The notes beneath the pieces are model-generated. The model did no database searches. It was not told where the DNA came from and saw only the letters and a program-made list of their open reading frames with translations. This document shows, in pieces, positions 51,512 through 59,693 of a DNA stretch of 64,000 nucleotides. The translations under genes were made by a program, and so were the position numbers. The DNA is from Neorhizobium sp. UBA3556 (lineage in GTDB: Bacteria; Pseudomonadota; Alphaproteobacteria; Rhizobiales; Rhizobiaceae). The stretch lies in NCBI GenBank assembly GCA_002376235.1, contig DFNX01000016.1, forward strand, positions 1,302,001-1,366,000. The letters run 5' to 3'. Numbering within the stretch: position 1 is the stretch's first letter; each line of letters opens with the position of its first letter.

Positions 51512-52282
51512 ATGGACATTGCAGCGCTCTTAGCAGACCCGGGGGCCTGGGTAGCGCTCGTAACACTCGTGGTCATGGAAGTCGTGCTTGGCATCGACAA
51601 CCTGATCTTCATTTCCATCCTCACCAACAAGCTGCCGCCTGAGCATCGCGAAAAGGCGCGCAAGATCGGTATCGGTCTGGCGCTGATCATGCGCCTCGGC
51701 CTGCTCGGCACGATCGCCTGGATCGTTCAGCTGACCAACCCGATCTTCGAGGTTTTCGGCCAGCCCTTCTCTTGGAAGGACCTGATCCTCATCGCCGGTG
51801 GCCTGTTCCTCGTCTACAAGGCGACCAAGGAAATCCACCACTCGGTCGATACCGTCGATCACAAGGAAGATATGGTTGGCGCCGGTTCGGAAGTCGTCCA
51901 GATGAGCTTCAGCGCGGCAATCGTGCAGATCCTTATCCTCGACCTCGTCTTCTCGATCGACAGCATCATCACCGCGGTCGGCATGACGCCCCACCTGCCG
52001 ATCATGATCGTCGCCGTCGTTGCAGCCGTCACCGTCATGCTTCTGGCAGCCACCCCGCTCGCCAACTTCATCGAACGCAACCCGACCATCGTCATGCTGG
52101 CACTCGGCTTCCTGCTGATGATCGGCGCGACGCTGATCGCCGAAGGTTTCGGCGTCCACGTGCCGAAGGGCTACATCTACGCCGCCATGGCCTTCTCGGC
52201 TTTGGTCGAGATGCTCAACATGTGGTCCAGAAACGCCAAGGCCAAAAACAAGGCCAGGGGCGGCGGCGAGAAGCTGCATTGA
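51512..52282 (+). CDS. TerC-family integral membrane protein
   Basis: A 256-residue protein with 7-8 helices. LVVMEVVLGIDNLIFISIL and LDLVFSIDSIITAVGM carry the paired Asp residues (GIDN, SIDS) typical of TerC. Members are linked to manganese or other metal efflux and to metallation of exoenzymes. The C-terminus is basic. AGGAG precedes the ATG. The 107-bp 5' region does not match the yybP-ykoY manganese riboswitch that often precedes such genes. Confidence 0.88.
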   Translation: MDIAALLADPGAWVALVTLVVMEVVLGIDNLIFISILTNKLPPEHREKARKIGIGLALIMRLGLLGTIAWIVQLTNPIFEVFGQPFSWKDLILIAGGLFLVYKATKEIHHSVDTVDHKEDMVGAGSEVVQMSFSAAIVQILILDLVFSIDSIITAVGMTPHLPIMIVAVVAAVTVMLLAATPLANFIERNPTIVMLALGFLLMIGATLIAEGFGVHVPKGYIYAAMAFSALVEMLNMWSRNAKAKNKARGGGEKLH

Positions 52283-52288
52283 TCCAAC

Positions 52289-52316
52289 GAAAAGGGCGCC
52301 TGAGGCGCCCTTTTTT
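52289..52316. terminator. Bidirectional intrinsic terminator
   Basis: AAAGGGCGCC-TGA-GGCGCCCTTTTTT. It separates the convergent terC-like and glutathione peroxidase genes. Confidence 0.85.
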
Positions 52317-52320
52317 ATTC

Positions 52321-52866
52321 TCACTTTTTAGCCAACTCTCGATCAAGAACCTTGACCAGTCGACTGTCATCGGCGGTCACATCCGGTGCGAACCGCGCAA
52401 CCACCTTGCCGTCGCGACCGATCAGGAATTTCTCGAAGTTCCAGACGATCTCCGCATCGTCGGCAACCTCCATGCCATGGCCTCTCAGCCGTTCCTTCAT
52501 CGGACCGTCACCGGTCGTCGCAACATCCGAGCCGGTGAGCGCCTTGTAGAGCGGATGCTTGTCCTCGCCCTTCACCGAAATTTTCGAGAAGATCGGGAAT
52601 TTCACATCATAGGTCAGTTGGCAGAACTCGACGATCTCGGCATCCGTGCCAGGCTCCTGGCCCTTGAAGTTGTTTGCCGGGAAGGCCGTGATGACGAAAC
52701 CTTCGTCCTTCTTGTCCTCATAGAGCTTTTCCAGCCCCTCATACTGCTTGGTCAGGCCGCATTTGGAAGCAACGTTCACCACCAGCATGACCTGCCCTTT
52801 GTATTCGGCAAGCGTGGCTTCGCTCCCGTCGGAGCGCTTGACGGGAATGGAAAGAATATCGGTCAT
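52321..52866 (-). CDS. Glutathione peroxidase family protein (Cys type)
   Basis: A 181-residue thioredoxin-fold peroxidase. The peroxidatic Cys is in NVASKCGLT, and the conserved Trp/Asn are in IVWNFEKFLI. At the canonical FPCNQF position the protein reads FPANNFKGQEP, so the usual catalytic Gln is Asn and the neighbouring Cys is Ala, a variant common in one bacterial subgroup. It likely reduces peroxides with thioredoxin or glutathione in the cytoplasm. ATG 52866 starts MTDILSIPV; the extended frame to 52935 is not supported. Confidence 0.88.
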   Translation of the reverse strand: MTDILSIPVKRSDGSEATLAEYKGQVMLVVNVASKCGLTKQYEGLEKLYEDKKDEGFVITAFPANNFKGQEPGTDAEIVEFCQLTYDVKFPIFSKISVKGEDKHPLYKALTGSDVATTGDGPMKERLRGHGMEVADDAEIVWNFEKFLIGRDGKVVARFAPDVTADDSRLVKVLDRELAKK

Positions 52867-52938
52867 GGAAAACTCCTCGGAATGCAAAGCAAAGCAGATG
52901 CGCGCCAGCTTAATACGCGCATCCTGCTTGTCCATGGC

Positions 52939-53697
52939 TCATGCCACTTCGTCGATCAGCACCTGAATAAACCCGCGCGAACAGCGCTCAATACGGCCCA
53001 TGACCCCGTAAACCTGATTGAGAACATCGGGCGTCAGGGCATGTTGCGGTTCACCGTCGGAGACGACGCGGCCACCGGACAGCAGAACCAGCCGGTCACA
53101 CCAGCGGCAGGCAAGACCGAGATCGTGCAGAACGGCGATCGAGATGATCCCCTGTTCCTCGGTAATCTCCCGGATCGTCCGCATGACGCGGATCTGGTGG
53201 GCGACATCGAGCGCCGAAGTCGGCTCGTCGAGCAGCAGCACCCGCGGCTTGCGCACCAGTGCCTGCGCAAGGCTTGCAAGCTGCCGCTGGCCGCCGGACA
53301 GCGAATCCAGCTGCGCCATGGCAAGATGGCTGATGCCGAGCCGATCCAGCACGGCAAGCGACCGCTTCACCGCATCTGGATCACGCGACGAGGCGCGCAA
53401 CGCTCCGATGGTCGCCTCCAGCACGGTCAGCGCCACCCGCTGCGGCAGCGATTGCGGCATATAGGTGATCGCCCGTGCGCGCTGCGCCGGCGATTGCCGT
53501 GTGATATCGGCGCAATCGAGATGCAGCACACCGCCCGCCTTGTGCAGGCCGGCGAGAGACCGCAGCAGCGTCGATTTCCCGGCACCGTTCTGGCCGAGAA
53601 ACGCGGTGATCGTCCCGCCCGGCATCGCGGCGATGTCGATATCCGTCAGGACTTTTTTCTTGCCGTAACCGGCAGAGAGTTTTTCGACCGACAACAT
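52939..53697 (-). CDS. Iron-siderophore ABC transporter ATP-binding protein (FecE-like)
   Basis: A 252-residue ATPase with Walker A GQNGAGKST, signature LSGGQRQLASLAQAL and Walker B LLLDEPTSALD, then switch His in AVLHDLGLACRWCD. Its ATG overlaps the permease stop by 1 nt. It energises the FecD-like permease in the inner membrane. Confidence 0.92.
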   Translation of the reverse strand: MLSVEKLSAGYGKKKVLTDIDIAAMPGGTITAFLGQNGAGKSTLLRSLAGLHKAGGVLHLDCADITRQSPAQRARAITYMPQSLPQRVALTVLEATIGALRASSRDPDAVKRSLAVLDRLGISHLAMAQLDSLSGGQRQLASLAQALVRKPRVLLLDEPTSALDVAHQIRVMRTIREITEEQGIISIAVLHDLGLACRWCDRLVLLSGGRVVSDGEPQHALTPDVLNQVYGVMGRIERCSRGFIQVLIDEVA

Positions 53698-54767
53698 CAG
53701 GCTTTCCCCGCCTTGGAGAAGATCAGAGCCAGGAAGAACGGCACGCCGATCAGCGAGGTGACGATCCCGACCGGCATCAGCACACCCGGAACAATCAGCT
53801 TGCTCGCAGCCGATGCGAGCGACATGACCAGCGCACCACACAGCATGCTTGCCGGCAGGAAGAAGCGATGATCCTCACCGACCAGAAGACGGGCGATATG
53901 CGGGCCGACAAGTCCGATGAAGCCGATCGTGCCGACGAAAGAAACGGACGTCGCGGCGAGAATGCTGACGCGCAGCAGCGAGAAGAACCGCAACCGTGTC
54001 ACGTCGATACCGAACGAGCGCGCCCGGTCTTCGCCGAGCCTGAGCGCCGTCAGCTTCCAGCAGGCGGCCATCGAGAATGGCACGACGCAGGCCATGACCA
54101 GCGCCATGATCTCAAGCTTCGTCCAGGTCGAACGCGTCAGGCTGCCCATGCTCCAGAACACCAGCTGCTGCAGCGCCTCGGCCGAGGCGATGAACTGCAT
54201 GATCGCAACGAGAGCATTGAAGATGAAGACGAGCGCAATGCCGAACAGAACAAGCGTCTCGACACCCGCCCCGCGCAGACCGGAAAGCGCCTGCAGGAGG
54301 AGAACGGAGCCGAAGGCGAAAAGGAAGGCATTGGCGGGAATGAACCATTCCGGCGGCACGCCCGGAATCCCGAGCTGCAGCACGATCGCAAGCGCTGCCC
54401 CGAAGGATGCCGCAGACGACACGCCGAGCGTGAACGGGCTCGCCAGCGGATTGTCGAGAATGGTCTGCATCTCGGCACCGGCAAGCGACAGGGAAGCGCC
54501 CACGAGCAGAGCCATCAGAGAATAGGGCAGCCGCACGTCGACGACGATCGCATGCGTCCCCCGGCTGACCGTCTCCGGCGCGAAGATCGCGGCCAGAACA
54601 TCGCTGGGCGAAAGACCGGAAGACCCGACACAGACATCGATCACTGCCGCAGCGCAAAGCGCCACGGCAAGAACGATCAGCATCATCACTTTCACGCGGA
54701 TCTTGCCATGATAGGCGCGTTCCGCCTCCGCCAGCAGGACCGGCGGATTATGTTCGGCAATACTCAC
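53697..54767 (-). CDS. Iron-siderophore ABC transporter permease (FecD/FhuB family)
   Basis: A 356-residue permease with about 9-10 helices. RLPYSLMALLVGASLSLAG and QTILDNPLASPFTLGVSSAA are the FecCD signature, along with TVGTIGFIGLVGPHIARLLVG. It begins at GTG 54767, with a GGAG 6 nt upstream. The binding-protein gene precedes it by 22 bp. A single permease gene is present, so it must work as a homodimer. Confidence 0.92.
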   Translation of the reverse strand: MSIAEHNPPVLLAEAERAYHGKIRVKVMMLIVLAVALCAAAVIDVCVGSSGLSPSDVLAAIFAPETVSRGTHAIVVDVRLPYSLMALLVGASLSLAGAEMQTILDNPLASPFTLGVSSAASFGAALAIVLQLGIPGVPPEWFIPANAFLFAFGSVLLLQALSGLRGAGVETLVLFGIALVFIFNALVAIMQFIASAEALQQLVFWSMGSLTRSTWTKLEIMALVMACVVPFSMAACWKLTALRLGEDRARSFGIDVTRLRFFSLLRVSILAATSVSFVGTIGFIGLVGPHIARLLVGEDHRFFLPASMLCGALVMSLASAASKLIVPGVLMPVGIVTSLIGVPFFLALIFSKAGKA

Positions 54768-54789
54768 ATGAAGCTCCGATACTGAAGGA

Positions 54790-55911
54790 TTACTGCGTTA
54801 CCGGTGCCGCGGCACCCAGCACGACAGGTGCATCGGGGATCTTGGTGAAGGTCTTGATCAGCGTCGCATAGGTTGCGGCGGGATCGAGATCCTTGAAGGC
54901 ATCCGGATACATGAAGGTCGCCATGTATTCGAGGCCGACGATGTTATACGGATGGTTGTAGAACTGGTGGTAGAGACCGTAGACGCGACCATCCTGCACA
55001 GCCTTCATCGCGGCAAAGCCGTCGCGCTGCTCCAGCTTGCCGAGTGCTGCGGAAACCTGCTCAGGCGTAACGTTGTAGCCGAACGGAGCGGCCGAGTTTT
55101 CCGGGTTCGTCCACTGCGAACCGGACATGATGTAGACATCCGGCGGATTTGAGCCGAGCAACGCCTCGAGCGACACCGTACCCGTCTGGCCCGGCAGCAG
55201 CTTGGAGCCGATATTGTTGCCCTTCAGCGAGGTGACGAGCTTGCCGAAACCGGTATCCCCATGGGTAAAGCAGCAACCCTCACCCTTGTTGCCGGCCTTG
55301 GCTTCGACGAAGACATTCGGATGGGTTTCCTGTTTGCCGATGACCTCGTTCAGATGTGCGAGATGCTCCTTGTAGAAGGACACATATTCGCCGGCTTCCT
55401 TCTCGCGGTCGAGAACCTTGCCGAGCACTTCGACGCTTTCCATCGTGTGATCGACCGGCTCTTCCATCACGTCCAGATAGACGACCGGAATATCAAGTGC
55501 CTTCAGCTTATCCTCGATGCCGCTTTCCTTGAAGGACTTCTGTGCCCGCATCTGGGCCACGACCACATCGGGCTTGGCGGCGATAACCGCTTCCAGATCG
55601 GTTTCGCCATCCTCGGAAAGGCTCATGACCGGCGGCGCCTTGCCGAAAGCCTGGTCCATCAGCTTGGCGGTACCCGGATCGGACTTGACGAAATTGGAGC
55701 TCCAGCCAACAACCCGCGCATAGGGGTTGTCGCGATCGAGCAATGCGACGGTCAGCATGTCACGACCGTCTTGCAGAATGATCCGCTCGGGCTTCTTGGC
55801 GATCGTCACGCTGCGTCCAGCAACATCGGTGATCGTTGCCGGATAGTCGGTGGCGTAAGCGGTGGATGCACCAAGCGCGAGCGCAAGAGCGGAAAATACG
55901 ATCGGTCTCAT
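54790..55911 (-). CDS. Iron-siderophore ABC transporter substrate-binding protein
   Basis: A 373-residue class III binding protein with a signal peptide (ends AYA). TITDVAGRSVTIAKKPERIIL starts the first lobe, LEAVIAAKPDVVVAQ follows, and EGCCFTHGDTGFGKLV and LLGSNPPDVYIMSGSQW are in the second lobe. It is unusually long for FecB-like proteins. ATG 55911 has GAGGA upstream and gives a normal signal; 55932 is less likely. First gene of the uptake operon. I see no clear iron box in the 244-bp region before it. Confidence 0.88.
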   Translation of the reverse strand: MRPIVFSALALALGASTAYATDYPATITDVAGRSVTIAKKPERIILQDGRDMLTVALLDRDNPYARVVGWSSNFVKSDPGTAKLMDQAFGKAPPVMSLSEDGETDLEAVIAAKPDVVVAQMRAQKSFKESGIEDKLKALDIPVVYLDVMEEPVDHTMESVEVLGKVLDREKEAGEYVSFYKEHLAHLNEVIGKQETHPNVFVEAKAGNKGEGCCFTHGDTGFGKLVTSLKGNNIGSKLLPGQTGTVSLEALLGSNPPDVYIMSGSQWTNPENSAAPFGYNVTPEQVSAALGKLEQRDGFAAMKAVQDGRVYGLYHQFYNHPYNIVGLEYMATFMYPDAFKDLDPAATYATLIKTFTKIPDAPVVLGAAAPVTQ

Positions 55912-56155
55912 GGGTGTCCTCTGTGTGTCCATTGCATCAGATCTCCTCCCGGTTGCGGACCTACGATCATTTCATGACCAAAACAATCAACTTTCACTTG
56001 AAAAACCGCCCCATTTCGACGACCCCACCCAATTCGCAGTAGAATTGTACAAATCGTCGATATCCTGCATCCGCGTTTGAAACGATCCGGCCTCTCGGGC
56101 ATTATTGCGTCACTCGACACCACTCGCCTCGCCGCACGCATACCCCCGGAGCAGC

Positions 56156-57925
56156 ATGACAACCCAGCAGATCCTCGCCTTCGCCGTCATCGCCGCGATG
56201 ATGGCCGTTTTCATCTGGGATCGGTTCCGCTACGACGTCGTGGCCTGTTGTGCGCTGGTTCTGGCGGTGGCGCTCGGTGTCGTGCCGACCGACCAGGCAT
56301 TCTCCGGTTTCTCCGACGACATCGTTATCATCGTCGGCTCAGCGCTAGTCGTCTCTGCGGGGGTCGCCCGTTCGGGTGTCGTAGATCTGGCGATCAAGAA
56401 GTTCTTTCCCAATCTCAACACGCTGCACACGCAGCTTGCGCTATTGATGATCGTCGTGGCGGTTCTCTCCGCCTTCATCAAGAATATCGGCGCGCTCGCC
56501 ATCATGATGCCGGTCGCCTTCCAGTTCGCCAAAAAATCTGGCGCATCGCCGTCGAAATATCTGATGCCGATGGCATTTTCGGCGCTGCTCGGCGGCCTGA
56601 TGACCCAGATCGGCACCTCGCCCAATATCGTCGTCTCACGCATCCGCGAAGAACTGACCGGCCAGTCCTTCACCATGTTCGACTTCACTCCGATGGGCGT
56701 CATACTCTGCGTCGTCGGCATCACCTTCCTGCTCTTCTTCCACTGGCTCGTGCCGAGCCGCACCAAGGAGAACAACTCGATCGAGGAAGCCGTCGAGATC
56801 AAGAACTACACGTCGGAAGTAATGGTGACGCCGCAATCTACCGTGCTGGAAAAACGGCTGGGCGAACTGCTGAAGCTTGGTGATGGTGAAGTGATCGCCA
56901 ACGCCGTGCTACGCGGCACCGCCCGCATGGCGCCATTCCCGGACCTGAGCTTGCGGGAGAACGACGTCGTTCTGCTCGAAGGCCCTTCCAAAGCGCTCGA
57001 CCGGATCGTTTCCTCGGCAAAGCTGCAATTGTCCGGCAAGCCGCTGACCGGCGAACAGGCGCAGGGCGATATCATTTCGATCGAGGCGATCATCAGCCAG
57101 GAATCGCCGCTGAAAGGCCTGTCCGCCAAGGAACTGGCCCTCTCCTACACCCGCGGCGTCAATCTCCTGGCAATCAGCCGCCACGGCGAACGCCTGAAGG
57201 AGCGCCTCGGCAGTCTGACGCTGGCCGCCGGCGACGTGATCGTGCTGCAGGGCTCGCGAAAGTCCATGCCGACCATCATGCAGGATTTCTCCCTCCTGCC
57301 GCTCGCCCAGCGGGAAGTGCTGCTGGGCACCCGTCGCCGCGCCTATATCCCGCTCATCATCCTTGCGCTCGCCATGACCGCCACCGCCGTAGGCTTCACC
57401 CCGGTTCCGGTCGCCTTTTTCGCCGCCGCCCTCGGCATGGTCGTCTTCCGTTGCATACCGCTCACCGATTTCTACAAATCCGTCGACGGGCCGATCCTCG
57501 TTATGCTGGCAGCCCTTATCCCCGTCTCCGACAGCCTGCGCACCACAGGCGGCAGCGACCTGATCGCCGGCTGGCTTGGCGAGGTCGCGGCCACCCTTCC
57601 CGCCTGGGGCGCGCTCGGCCTCATCCTTATCACCGCCATGGCCGTCACGCCCTTCCTCAACAATGCCGCAACCGTGCTGGTCATGGGCCCGATCGCGGCA
57701 AGCTTTGCCACCAATCTCGGCTTCAAGCCGGAAGCCTTCCTGATGGCGGTGGCGATCGGCGCTGGCTGCGATTTCTTGACCCCCGTCGGCCACCAATGCA
57801 ACACGCTGGTCTTCGGTCCGGGCGGCTACAAATTCTCCGATTACCCGCGGCTTGGCCTGCCGCTGTCCTTCCTGATCATCCTCGTCAGCATTCCGGCCCT
57901 GCTCTACATCTGGCCGGTCGGCTGA
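56156..57925 (+). CDS. SLC13-family transporter with TrkA-C (RCK-C) domains
   Basis: A 589-residue polytopic protein. An N-terminal helix set contains IKNIGALAIMMPVAFQFAKK and QIGTSPNIVVSRIREELTG (the SNT/TSPN motif of the family). A central soluble insert has two TrkA-C-like domains (LLKLGDGEVIANAVLRG, LRENDVVLLEGP, LAAGDVIVLQG). A second helix set follows, with LNNAATVLVMGPIAASFA and PVGHQCNTLVFGPGGYKFSDY. It probably moves an anion such as sulfate or a dicarboxylate with sodium; the substrate is unclear. ATG 56156 fits a short GGAG site. Confidence 0.85.
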   Translation: MTTQQILAFAVIAAMMAVFIWDRFRYDVVACCALVLAVALGVVPTDQAFSGFSDDIVIIVGSALVVSAGVARSGVVDLAIKKFFPNLNTLHTQLALLMIVVAVLSAFIKNIGALAIMMPVAFQFAKKSGASPSKYLMPMAFSALLGGLMTQIGTSPNIVVSRIREELTGQSFTMFDFTPMGVILCVVGITFLLFFHWLVPSRTKENNSIEEAVEIKNYTSEVMVTPQSTVLEKRLGELLKLGDGEVIANAVLRGTARMAPFPDLSLRENDVVLLEGPSKALDRIVSSAKLQLSGKPLTGEQAQGDIISIEAIISQESPLKGLSAKELALSYTRGVNLLAISRHGERLKERLGSLTLAAGDVIVLQGSRKSMPTIMQDFSLLPLAQREVLLGTRRRAYIPLIILALAMTATAVGFTPVPVAFFAAALGMVVFRCIPLTDFYKSVDGPILVMLAALIPVSDSLRTTGGSDLIAGWLGEVAATLPAWGALGLILITAMAVTPFLNNAATVLVMGPIAASFATNLGFKPEAFLMAVAIGAGCDFLTPVGHQCNTLVFGPGGYKFSDYPRLGLPLSFLIILVSIPALLYIWPVG

Positions 57926-57946
57926 CGCCGGCAAGATTCCGCTACA

Positions 57947-58051
57947 GCATGTCTCCCGAAAGTGGGCGCCGGTTTCGGGATAAAGACATGCGAAAAACAA
58001 TGAGCTAAAGCGCGGCAAGCGAATCTGAAAGATCGCGAAGCGCTTTAGCGC
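57947..58051. repeat. Rhizobium-type intergenic palindromic repeat (RIME-like)
   Basis: Two hairpins lie side by side: GCATGTCT..CCCGAAA with TTTCGGG..AGACATGC (57947-57991), and AGCTAAAGCGC with GCGCTTTAGCG (58003-58051). The sequence resembles the dispersed RIME-type mosaic elements in rhizobial genomes. It lies between the SLC13 gene and gltX and contains no gene. Confidence 0.65.
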
Positions 58052-58165
58052 CGTTGGGCCTAAAAACCTTGACGCTTGGGCCTGAATATGGCCTAAGCCT
58101 GCCCCAATCCCTATTCCCGGAACAGGCTTGGCGCATTCGGTTGCGCCTCGAAATAGAGCAGTACA

Positions 58166-59623
58166 ATGATCAACCCGACCCCACGCGTCCGCATCGCTCC
58201 CTCGCCCACCGGCGAGCCGCATGTCGGCACCGCCTATATCGCCCTTTTCAACTACCTCTTCGCAAAGAAGAACGGCGGCGAATTCATCCTGCGCATCGAA
58301 GATACCGATGCCACCCGCTCGACACTCGAATTCGAGGAACGGGTTCTGGATGCGCTGAAATGGACGGGTCTGAAATGGTCGGAAGGCCCGGATGTCGGCG
58401 GCCCCTATGGCCCCTACCGCCAGTCCGAACGCAAGGACATGTACCAGCCCTACGCGCAGGACCTGCTCGACAAGGGCCACGCATTCCGCTGCTTCTGCAC
58501 GCCCGAGCGGCTTGAGCAGATGCGCGAAGGTCAGCGCGCTAGCGGCAAGCCCCCGAAATATGACGGCCTCTGCCTGCATCTGACGGCCGAAGAAGTCACG
58601 TCGAAAATGGCCGCTGGCGAAAGCTCCGTCGTGCGCATGAAAATTCCGACCGAGGGCTCCTGCGATTTCACTGACGGCGTTTATGGCGATGTGTCGATCC
58701 CGTGGGATTCGGTTGACATGCAGGTCCTGATCAAGGGCGACGGCATGCCGACCTATCACATGGCAAACGTCATCGACGACCACCTGATGAAGATCACCCA
58801 CGTCGCTCGCGGCGAAGAGTGGCTGGCATCGGTGCCGAAGCACATCCTGCTTTACCGCTATTTCGGCTGGGAAGCGCCGGTCTGGATGCACCTCTCCCTG
58901 ATGAGGAATGCCGACAAGTCAAAACTGTCAAAGCGCAAGAACCCGACCTCGATCTCCTACTACTCGGCGCTCGGCTACCTGCCGGAAGCGCTGATGAACT
59001 TCCTGGGCCTCTTCTTCGTGCAGATCGCCGAAGGCGAAGAACTGCTGACGATGGAAGAGCTGACCGAAAAATTCGAGCCGGACGCCCTCTCCAAGGCCGG
59101 CGCCATCTTCGATCTGCAGAAGCTCGAATGGCTGAACGGTCGCTGGCTGCGCGAAAAGCTGACGCCGCAGGAATTCGTGGCCCGCACGCTCGAATGGGCC
59201 ATGGAAAACGACCGGTTGAATCAGGGCCTCCTGCATTCGCAGAGCCGCATCACCAAGCTCGGCGACCTGCCGAACCTTGCAGGCTTCCTGCTCGCCGCCG
59301 ATGTCGGCCTGACGCCTGCATCCTTCGCTGGCCTGAAGACCTCGCCGGAAGACACGCTGCTTATCATCAACACTGTCCAGGCCGACATCGAAAAGATGAT
59401 CGAGTGGAATGTCGAGGCGATCGATGCGGAACTGCGCGCAGTGGCCGACAAGCTGGAGAAGAAACTCCGCGTCGTCACCCCACCGCTCTTCATCGCCATG
59501 TCCGGCTCGTCCCGCTCGCTGCCGCTGTTCGATAGCATGGCCATTCTCGGCCGCTCTGTCGTGCGCCAGCGCCTGAAGATCGCAGCAACGGTCGTCGCCT
59601 CAATGGTGGGCGACGGGAAGTAA
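58166..59623 (+). CDS. gltX: Glutamyl-tRNA synthetase (Pseudomonas-like subtype)
   Basis: A 485-residue class I synthetase. The HIGH-type motif is in APSPTGEPHVGTAY (residues about 11-24), and the KMSKS-type loop is KLSKRKNPTSISYYSALGYL at about 253, a form typical of Pseudomonas GltX rather than the usual alphaproteobacterial KLSKRHG loop. The C-terminal anticodon domain is complete. Rhizobiales often carry two gltX genes, and this may be the second. lysS follows on the same strand with a 70-bp gap. Confidence 0.92.
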   Translation: MINPTPRVRIAPSPTGEPHVGTAYIALFNYLFAKKNGGEFILRIEDTDATRSTLEFEERVLDALKWTGLKWSEGPDVGGPYGPYRQSERKDMYQPYAQDLLDKGHAFRCFCTPERLEQMREGQRASGKPPKYDGLCLHLTAEEVTSKMAAGESSVVRMKIPTEGSCDFTDGVYGDVSIPWDSVDMQVLIKGDGMPTYHMANVIDDHLMKITHVARGEEWLASVPKHILLYRYFGWEAPVWMHLSLMRNADKSKLSKRKNPTSISYYSALGYLPEALMNFLGLFFVQIAEGEELLTMEELTEKFEPDALSKAGAIFDLQKLEWLNGRWLREKLTPQEFVARTLEWAMENDRLNQGLLHSQSRITKLGDLPNLAGFLLAADVGLTPASFAGLKTSPEDTLLIINTVQADIEKMIEWNVEAIDAELRAVADKLEKKLRVVTPPLFIAMSGSSRSLPLFDSMAILGRSVVRQRLKIAATVVASMVGDGK

Positions 59624-59693
59624 TATCGAGAGCCGCCGGCAACGGCAGTGCCCTGAAATACCGCAACGAATACAGCCCTTAAAGGCGAACACG

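Noticed and set aside
51772..53871. A 699-codon plus-strand frame across terC, the peroxidase and the iron ATPase
   Set aside because: It crosses a strong terminator and three recognised genes; the composition is that of a GC-rich shadow frame.
55912..56155. Search for Irr or RirA iron boxes before the iron ABC operon
   Set aside because: No convincing ICE-like or IRO-like palindrome was visible, only weak AT-rich matches.
56909..58891. A 660-codon minus-strand frame across the SLC13 gene, the repeat and gltX
   Set aside because: It runs through the palindromic repeat and opposite two clear genes, with no motif.
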